NCBI GenBank assembly: GCA_031269135.1
Contig: JAISZP010000232.1
Span: 1-10,312, forward strand
Direction of reading: 5' to 3'
DNA: 10,312 bases
Source of the DNA: Deltaproteobacteria bacterium
Lineage (GTDB): Bacteria; Desulfobacterota; Desulfarculia; Adiutricales; Adiutricaceae
The notes under the pieces are model-generated. The model saw only the letters and a list, made by a program, of their open reading frames with translations. It did no database searches and was not told the origin of the DNA. Below, one piece after another: positions 5,257-10,312 of this stretch (position 1 is its first letter; every line of letters starts with the position of its first letter). The position numbers and the translations under genes were made by a program.

Positions 5257-7557
5257 ATGAGCCAAGAGACTGTGAATTTAGATAAGAACAATCCTGTCGG
5301 CGCAAGCGGCAGCGGCAAAACTATAAAAATCGTAGTCGTTTTAGCGGCTATAGCGATCATCATCGGTATCGCCGTTTATTTTTTTGCAAGCCAAAAAGGC
5401 GAAGAGCAGGCCAAAGCCACTTTCGCCATTTTGATGGATAAACTTGCCGGGCCGGGCAATTGGTCGGCCGGCGAGCAAACTTTCAAACTGTCCGGCAAGA
5501 CCCTGACGGCCAAAGACGTTTCCATCGATTTTTCCAAACATGACCCTGACATGAAAGAACCCATAACGATCGCTTCCGTAGAGATCGTCAACGGCTTGGA
5601 CTCGGACGGCTTGACTAAGTTGTTCGGCCTTACCGACTGGATAAGCCAGCCCGACAACCATTTGGCCGACCAAATAAAGCTCAACGACATAAAATTCGTC
5701 GTCAACGATTCCGACGCCACCTTCGAGACGCTTGTCTCGGAGATACTGCTCAACGGATTGGATTTGGTGGCCGCAGATAAAGACAACAGTCCAGGGGCCT
5801 TGGGATTCGTCAAAAATTCCAGGTTGGAAAAATTCGCCGTCACCAACCTTAAGACTAATTTCAATTCGCTCGCCCCAAAGGATTCTTTTACGTTCTCTAT
5901 AGACAAGGTCGAATATACAGGCATTCGGCTAGGTCAGGGAGTGGACTCCATAGACGACGCGTTTGGACTTATAGCTTCCCTGGCGGTGAAGGAAGCAGTC
6001 ACCTCGGGCTTGTCGTTCGACGTCAAGGGCGCTGATTTTTCGACCGACTTCAAAATCGGCGAAATGCGCTCGACTAATCAAGCCAACTTCAGATCGGATC
6101 TTTTTTCCGTAAGCAATTTATCGGTCTTGATAGACATCGTCGATCCCGACATCAAATCGGTGGACACCACCCTTGAGAATTTCACCCTCAACGGAGTCGA
6201 TTTGGCGCCTCTGTTGGCTCGCGTTCAGCAGATAGCTCAGGATGTGGATAGTGGAGCGATTGATTCTTCCGACCTAGACCCCATGCAATTCAACACGACT
6301 TACGTTTCCGATTTTCTGATGCTTCCTTACTCCATCGACAGCGCCTCGATGCAAAACTTAGCGGTCGTCATAAACGATTCTCTAAAGATATCCGTAGGAA
6401 AAGCCGAGGCGACAGGACCGATTAAGGCAGGCGAGATCCCGCTGTCGCAGAAATTCACCACCGAAAAGTTCGTGATAGAACTCCCCACCGACCTCAAGGG
6501 CGACTCTTTAGATAAGGCGGCGGAATTCGCTCTGCAATTCGGTCAGTCCGTCTTCACTCTAAACTATAAATTCGACGGCACTTTCGACCCCGCGACAGGA
6601 ACCTTGACGTACAATACCGTTCCGCTGCTGGGTTTTGAGGATCTTGCGCACATCAACTTCGATCTCGTTTTCACCGGCTTGACGCCGAGCGTGGTCGAGA
6701 GGTTGAAGACCATTAAAATACCTGACTTTTACGACCATCTGGCCATGGGAGAATTCGACGAGTTGGGCCTTAGCCGTGTTCGTTTGGAAATAGTCAACCA
6801 GTCTCTAGCCGACAAGATCTATTCAATGATCGCCAAAAAAGAGGATATCTCCGCCGCCGATCTTAAAGAGCAGGTGGCTGCCTTATTCGGCATGCTTGTA
6901 AGCCCTCAATTCGACGACTACTTTGAAGACGGCTCGACCATCGCCGCAAACATCACCGAATTCATCAATAATCCAAAAAGCATCGCCATCGAAGCGATTC
7001 CGGCTCAGGCTCTCGCCCTGAGATCCATGGTAGCCGCAGAACCGGGATCGGAGCTTTTCAACCTCTTGAACATATCTCTAACCGTTAACGATCTCTCCCC
7101 CATAGCCGTCATAATGCACCAAACCGACGACTCTTATTCCGACGACTATCAGCAAGAAGAGTTCGACGACCAGGACTTTGAGCTGGAAGACTTCGGCGAT
7201 GAAGATTTCAGCGAAGAAGACTTCGACGAAGAAGACTCCTCCAGCCAATACCTAAGCGAAGATCGCTTCTCCAGCGAGCTGAAGATGATCGTCGAGAGCG
7301 CGGTATTTGAGATTTTCTCCCTAGAAGAACAATATTATTACGACACCGGCGAATATACCGACGATTATGAAGAATTGCTGAAAATCACCGACGCCGCTCT
7401 GAATCCTGAACTAATCTACAGCGACATAAAGTTGTTTGTGCATCCTCAAAAAGGCCCTTCTTTTAGTTTTTCCGTTAAAAATAAAGAGGATTCCGTCGAG
7501 TTTTCATTCGATTCTTCATTGCTTGATTCCGGCGACGCATTCCAACAGATCAAGTGA
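5257..7557 (+). CDS. Membrane-anchored envelope protein with acidic linker and pilin-head-like C-terminal module
   Basis: The product has 766 residues and no cysteine. A short cytoplasmic tail (1-22) is followed by one strongly hydrophobic segment (about 25-44). Residues 45-622 form a beta-rich region resembling the 510-residue paralogue upstream, including YKFDGTFDPATGTLTYN at 437-453, a pattern seen in AsmA/YdgA-like envelope proteins. Residues 623-665 are an acidic linker of repeated Asp/Glu-Asp-Phe triplets. From 666 to 755 the sequence reads like the soluble head of a type IV pilin or pseudopilin without its N-terminal hydrophobic helix: an amphipathic helix, then LEEQYYYDTGEY at 689-700, then a strand-rich end. 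The function is unknown; the anchor suggests a periplasmic role. The ATG at 5257 has AGGGG at 5246-5250. A strong terminator follows. The gene itself is secure; the pilin likeness is inference. Confidence 0.85.
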   Translation: MSQETVNLDKNNPVGASGSGKTIKIVVVLAAIAIIIGIAVYFFASQKGEEQAKATFAILMDKLAGPGNWSAGEQTFKLSGKTLTAKDVSIDFSKHDPDMKEPITIASVEIVNGLDSDGLTKLFGLTDWISQPDNHLADQIKLNDIKFVVNDSDATFETLVSEILLNGLDLVAADKDNSPGALGFVKNSRLEKFAVTNLKTNFNSLAPKDSFTFSIDKVEYTGIRLGQGVDSIDDAFGLIASLAVKEAVTSGLSFDVKGADFSTDFKIGEMRSTNQANFRSDLFSVSNLSVLIDIVDPDIKSVDTTLENFTLNGVDLAPLLARVQQIAQDVDSGAIDSSDLDPMQFNTTYVSDFLMLPYSIDSASMQNLAVVINDSLKISVGKAEATGPIKAGEIPLSQKFTTEKFVIELPTDLKGDSLDKAAEFALQFGQSVFTLNYKFDGTFDPATGTLTYNTVPLLGFEDLAHINFDLVFTGLTPSVVERLKTIKIPDFYDHLAMGEFDELGLSRVRLEIVNQSLADKIYSMIAKKEDISAADLKEQVAALFGMLVSPQFDDYFEDGSTIAANITEFINNPKSIAIEAIPAQALALRSMVAAEPGSELFNLLNISLTVNDLSPIAVIMHQTDDSYSDDYQQEEFDDQDFELEDFGDEDFSEEDFDEEDSSSQYLSEDRFSSELKMIVESAVFEIFSLEEQYYYDTGEYTDDYEELLKITDAALNPELIYSDIKLFVHPQKGPSFSFSVKNKEDSVEFSFDSSLLDSGDAFQQIK

Positions 7558-7573
7558 CGACTCTAAAAACCAC

Positions 7574-7668
7574 GGCGTCAAGCGTATTCGACAAGTGCAT
7601 TGAAAATAGATCTTTAGTCTGATTTTTGAATCATAATCGCCTTAAAATACGCTTGGCGCCCTTTTTTT
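7574..7668 (+). terminator. Rho-independent terminator with 15-bp stem and long loop
   Basis: The arm at 7574-7588 (GGCGTCAAGCGTATT) pairs along its whole length with 7646-7660 (AATACGCTTGGCGCC), with a single G-U wobble, and is followed by seven T residues at 7662-7668. The 57-nt loop is longer than usual. It sits 16 nt after the stop of the 766-residue gene and should end that transcript. Confidence 0.8.
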
Positions 7669-7705
7669 AGGGTGCGCTCTTCCGCAGCCCCGTCATATTT
7701 CCGTC

Positions 7706-7740
7706 AATTTTAAGGCGCCATTTGCCTCATCCTTAAAATT
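7706..7740. repeat. Perfect 10-bp inverted repeat (AATTTTAAGG / CCTTAAAATT)
   Basis: Arms at 7706-7715 and 7731-7740 are perfectly complementary across 15 nt. The left arm plus CG (7707-7717) is also complementary to 7638-7648, inside the loop and 3' arm of the preceding terminator, so alternative pairing is possible. It overlaps a promoter candidate and could be an operator. Confidence 0.55.
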
Positions 7741-7751
7741 TCATCTTTAAT
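7722..7751 (+). promoter_or_regulatory. Candidate sigma-70 promoter for the helicase-like gene
   Basis: TTGCCT at 7722-7727 is separated by 18 bp from TTTAAT at 7746-7751, matching four and five of six consensus positions. It lies after the terminator and overlaps the right arm of the inverted repeat. It would give a leader of about 220 nt. Confidence 0.35.
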
Positions 7752-7915
7752 ATGCGAAAAAAATTGCCGCCACCAAAAAAGAGCCTTGATGGACGTCAAA
7801 AATCAGCATCGACTGGTTTTAACGGCATTTTCACAGCGTCAATATCCTCCCTAATCGACGAAATATACTTTTCCCGCCTGAGCTGCCTCTATTCGACATA
7901 TCCGCCCGACCCTCA

Positions 7916-7939
7916 CGGCTCGTCGAGCCGCAGCGGCTC
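7916..7939. promoter_or_regulatory. Two overlapping, mutually exclusive palindromes in the leader of the helicase-like gene
   Basis: CGGCTC (7916-7921) pairs with GAGCCG (7925-7930). The same segment, GAGCCGC (7925-7931), also pairs with GCGGCTC (7933-7939) around one base. The element lies about 40 nt before the start codon, so it could be an operator or a leader RNA switch. Confidence 0.4.
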
Positions 7940-7980
7940 CAACTCGGCCGACACGCTCTTAGAGAGCCCATGACGGAAAA

Positions 7981-10312
7981 ATGACCGACAAACATAAAGG
8001 AGATTTTTTTCCTGCGCCCCATAATCTAGAAATAAGTTCGTATTTTCATCGACCACAGTTGGTCTCCGGACGCGCCCTCTACTCCATGAAGACTTTAGGC
8101 GGCCCCCCAGCCATAAAAGCCGACGGCGGCGAGCTTGTCTTGGGCGAAGCTTCCATCCCAGCTCGCTTGGTTTCGTCTTACGGACCCGTCACCTATTTTT
8201 CGTTGGCCTCCCCGATCCCCGCCGAACTTATGGACCAAAGGGCTCGCTTTAAGCCGCATCCCAAAACTGCGATAGAGCTTAAAAATCCCAGTCCCATAAA
8301 TTCTCTCGAGCTGTTTTTGGACGAAACTCACGGCTGGGCGATGCTCGCCTCCGAATCTCTCGGCGGCTCTCAAAACCCGTGGCCCGCCGAACTCTGGCCC
8401 TTAATCGACGCCCAAAGCTTGACCCCTTTTGGGATAAGCTTCATCTGGACTCTTGCCGGCGACGCTTCAACTGCGACAGCCGACATCGTCTCCAGCTTGG
8501 ACCCCGGCGAAACCACTTTGATGATCGCCAATTCCGATTCGGTCTTGGTCGAACTTGCACGAATCGCCGCGTCGGAAACGACTCTGGCCCTCGATGAACA
8601 TACCCACTTGAAAAACCTTGAGCCTTTCACGATTGAGACGAAACTTAAAGCTTTCGCCGATGAACGTGCCAGGCGACAAAATTTGCTCGACCAGGATCTT
8701 TCGATCCATCAAAAGACCGAGGCGGTTCTCGCCGGCAGAGTCGACTCATGGAACCGTTTAGCCGCCCTTGAGAGATCTCTCAAGCAGCTTAGAGAAGAAG
8801 TCGTCGTACGCCGAAAAGAGTGGGAGAACTCTGAAGAGCAGCTCAAGATCTCCGAACGAGAGTGGGTCAAGGCCGAACAATCAGGCGGAGGGATTTTCGG
8901 CGTATTTAGTCGAAAAGATTACGCCAATAGGCGACGAGAAGCCCAAAATAAGCTTGAAGCGGCGGAAAAAGCCATGAGAGGCGCAAGACTTGAGATGGAG
9001 TCGCTTTTAGAGCAGGCTAAAAGAATGGAGAACTCTCTATCCGAGGCCCGCTTTCAAGTCCAAAGCCTTCAGCCCCTCTCCGACACTCTTGAACAACTGG
9101 AAATCGTCCGCAACACCACCCGCGAGCTGATCTCCAAGCTTGCGGCCGCGTCCGCCGCTCCGCCGAGAGACAGAGAGATCGCTTCTCTTTTAGCTCAAAG
9201 CCGCTTAGTTTTGGCGCGACCCTCTTGGGTTTGCGGCGCCCAACCAGCTCCAGCAGCCCAGCTAGCTCCAGCCGCCCAAGCAGATCCCGCCGCCCTCTTC
9301 GACAACGTCGTCATCGTCTCTCCCGCCGCCTGCAATCACCAAAACCGCCAGGCTTTGGCTCTTGAGGCTAAAAGAGCCAAAAAGCGGTTCATCGTCGTCT
9401 CCGATTTTTCCGCTCTAGCATGGACGGCCTGCGCTCCGCAGGACTGTCGCGGCGCTCCGGTTTGGCGCAATTTCATCTCGGGCAGGCTCGAAGGCTCTTT
9501 GGGCAAATTTTCGTTTTTAGGCCCTCTCCCCTCCCTACTCGAAAAAGACGGAAAGCCTTTTCTCCAGCCCCAGCCCAGCCGCCATCCTTGGCTGTCGAGC
9601 CTAGGACTCGCTACCGGTTTAGCCAAGGTGTCGCTGCCTGCCCCTACCGGCCCAGCCTTTCGGGCCGTCGGGGACGATGGTCCCTTATGCCTTTCCAGCG
9701 CCTTAGCCTCTGTACGCCTGGCGGTCGACGCCTTAAAATGCGAAGACGCCGATGCCGCCAAAAACGATGCCGGCAAAACCGACGGCGGCAATAGCCGGCA
9801 CGACAAACTCATCTACATCCTGACGCCGTCTAAAGGTCAAACTTTATTGGCGAGAGCGATCTTGGAAGATCTTGACCTGCTCGAAGCGGTCTATGTCGGA
9901 GAGCCTCACCAGTTCGAAGGCTGGCCTCCGGCCCACCTGGCGATACTCGATACGGCCATGGGTCCGCCTCATAAGGAGCACCCTTGGGCCAACGCGTCGA
10001 TTGGGAGAGTCGCCATCATACAGGCCTTGAGGTTGGCCTCGGGCGCCTTGGCGGTCGTGGGCTTCGACCAATCAATCAAAGCTCTTCGCAGCTCTTCGAT
10101 GCTCTTTAAATTTTACAATCAAATCACTAAAACAATCACGCCTTGCTTTAAACCGCCCCGTGCCAAGAGTTTCACCGACGCGCTCGATCAAAGCAGCGAC
10201 GCCGTCTTCGCCGTCATCCCCGCCTTTGAGAGTTCGTGGTGGTCGGCCATATCCAACTCCTTCATGCGGGCTTTAGGCCGAAAAGTCAAGGTGACGATTC
10301 TGGCCTGCGTGC
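7981..10312 (+). CDS. Superfamily 1 (Upf1/Dna2-like) helicase-fold protein with degenerate ATPase motifs, leading into a PLD-like domain (3' end outside window)
   Basis: The frame runs from ATG 7981 through 777 codons without a stop to the right edge. An in-frame TAG at 7960-7962 limits the start; the ribosome site is weak (GGA). Motif positions in order are: P-loop region GDASTATA (160-167) where GPPGTGKT is expected; a helical hairpin (about 228-390, turn SGGGIFGVFSRK) like the stalk of Upf1-type helicases; Walker B region FDNVVIVSPAA (440-450) instead of a DEAS-type motif; motif III SDFSAL (474-479) for GDxxQL; QPSRHP (531-536) for QYRMHP; ILTPSKGQ (613-620); HQFEGWPP (643-650) for HxFQGxE; and RVAIIQA (676-682) for NVALSRA. 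Residues 741-777 (AVFAVIPAFESSWW onward, then LGRKVKVTILACV) look like the opening of a phospholipase D-like domain. Residues 421-438 are a Pro/Ala repeat. The fold is retained but ATPase activity is unlikely. The function is unknown. Confidence 0.7.
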   Translation, partial: MTDKHKGDFFPAPHNLEISSYFHRPQLVSGRALYSMKTLGGPPAIKADGGELVLGEASIPARLVSSYGPVTYFSLASPIPAELMDQRARFKPHPKTAIELKNPSPINSLELFLDETHGWAMLASESLGGSQNPWPAELWPLIDAQSLTPFGISFIWTLAGDASTATADIVSSLDPGETTLMIANSDSVLVELARIAASETTLALDEHTHLKNLEPFTIETKLKAFADERARRQNLLDQDLSIHQKTEAVLAGRVDSWNRLAALERSLKQLREEVVVRRKEWENSEEQLKISEREWVKAEQSGGGIFGVFSRKDYANRRREAQNKLEAAEKAMRGARLEMESLLEQAKRMENSLSEARFQVQSLQPLSDTLEQLEIVRNTTRELISKLAAASAAPPRDREIASLLAQSRLVLARPSWVCGAQPAPAAQLAPAAQADPAALFDNVVIVSPAACNHQNRQALALEAKRAKKRFIVVSDFSALAWTACAPQDCRGAPVWRNFISGRLEGSLGKFSFLGPLPSLLEKDGKPFLQPQPSRHPWLSSLGLATGLAKVSLPAPTGPAFRAVGDDGPLCLSSALASVRLAVDALKCEDADAAKNDAGKTDGGNSRHDKLIYILTPSKGQTLLARAILEDLDLLEAVYVGEPHQFEGWPPAHLAILDTAMGPPHKEHPWANASIGRVAIIQALRLASGALAVVGFDQSIKALRSSSMLFKFYNQITKTITPCFKPPRAKSFTDALDQSSDAVFAVIPAFESSWWSAISNSFMRALGRKVKVTILACV
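9241..9294 (+). repeat. Three 18-bp tandem units encoding QPAPAA / QLAPAA / QADPAA in the helicase-like protein
   Basis: Units are 9241-9258, 9259-9276 and 9277-9294. They form a flexible Pro/Ala linker between the coiled-coil region and the Walker B-like strand. Unit length and Gln-x-x-Pro-Ala pattern match the intergenic array at 4963-5088 when that is read on the - strand. Confidence 0.8.

Larger units (their letters stand above)
7558..7980. other. Spacer of ~420 bp with terminator, inverted repeats and a possible promoter
   Basis: It starts with the intrinsic terminator at 7574-7668. A perfect 10-bp inverted repeat follows (7706-7715/7731-7740), then a sigma-70-like promoter candidate at 7722-7751 and two overlapping GAGCCG hairpins at 7916-7939. 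A 73-codon open frame at 7752-7973 lacks a ribosome site and family resemblance, so I do not call it. Confidence 0.65.

Noticed and set aside
7752..7973. 73-codon + strand frame before the helicase-like gene
   Set aside because: No ribosome site, begins at the promoter candidate, and its product is low-complexity Ser/Pro-rich with no family resemblance.
9336..9812. 158-codon - strand frame and 124-codon + strand frame over the helicase-like gene
   Set aside because: They overlap the long continuous frame that carries ordered helicase motif positions. They are Arg/Ser/Pro-rich shadows of a GC-rich gene.

Overview
The window is about 10.3 kb from a bacterium, probably Gram-negative. It holds five genes, all on the + strand, separated by unusually long and repeat-rich spacers. 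The grounds for Gram-negative are two membrane-anchored, cysteine-free proteins that look periplasmic, moderate GC content, and a class 1B pyrimidine enzyme. A Desulfobacterota (deltaproteobacterial) host is possible, but nothing in the sequence proves it.

Layout. (1) Up to 722: the 3' part of a class 1B dihydroorotate dehydrogenase (pyrD), a normal housekeeping gene cut by the left edge. (2) 838-2589: an IS1634/IS4-like DDE transposase with an odd Lys/Thr-rich N-terminal extension, a duplicated C-terminal tail and an internal shift to AT-rich DNA. (3) 2590-3247: a spacer with 16-bp and 8-bp tandem repeats, then an AT-rich stretch with a good extended -10 promoter. (4) 3248-4780 and 5257-7557: two paralogous anchored envelope proteins of unknown function. 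The second carries an acidic linker and a C-terminal module that reads like the globular head of a type IV pilin or pseudopilin. The spacer between them contains an 18-bp tandem array. (5) 7574-7668: a strong long-stem intrinsic terminator that closes the paralogue block. (6) 7981 to the right edge: at least 777 uninterrupted codons of a superfamily 1 (Upf1/Dna2-like) helicase-fold protein with a coiled-coil stalk. It leads into what looks like the start of a phospholipase D-like domain.

The most notable observation is in the last gene. The positions of helicase motifs I, II, III, IV, V and VI can all be found in order and with normal spacing. The ATPase residues are replaced at nearly every one, yet the frame is intact. 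This suggests a retained pseudo-helicase rather than a decaying gene. The second theme is short in-frame tandem duplications of 16-20 residues or 18 bp. They occur in the transposase, the spacers and the helicase-like protein. A Gln/Pro/Ala hexapeptide repeat type is shared between the intergenic array, read on the - strand, and the helicase linker.

No functional link between pyrD, the transposase, the envelope pair and the helicase-like gene is visible. The paralogous pair may be one functional unit, but each gene has its own leader.
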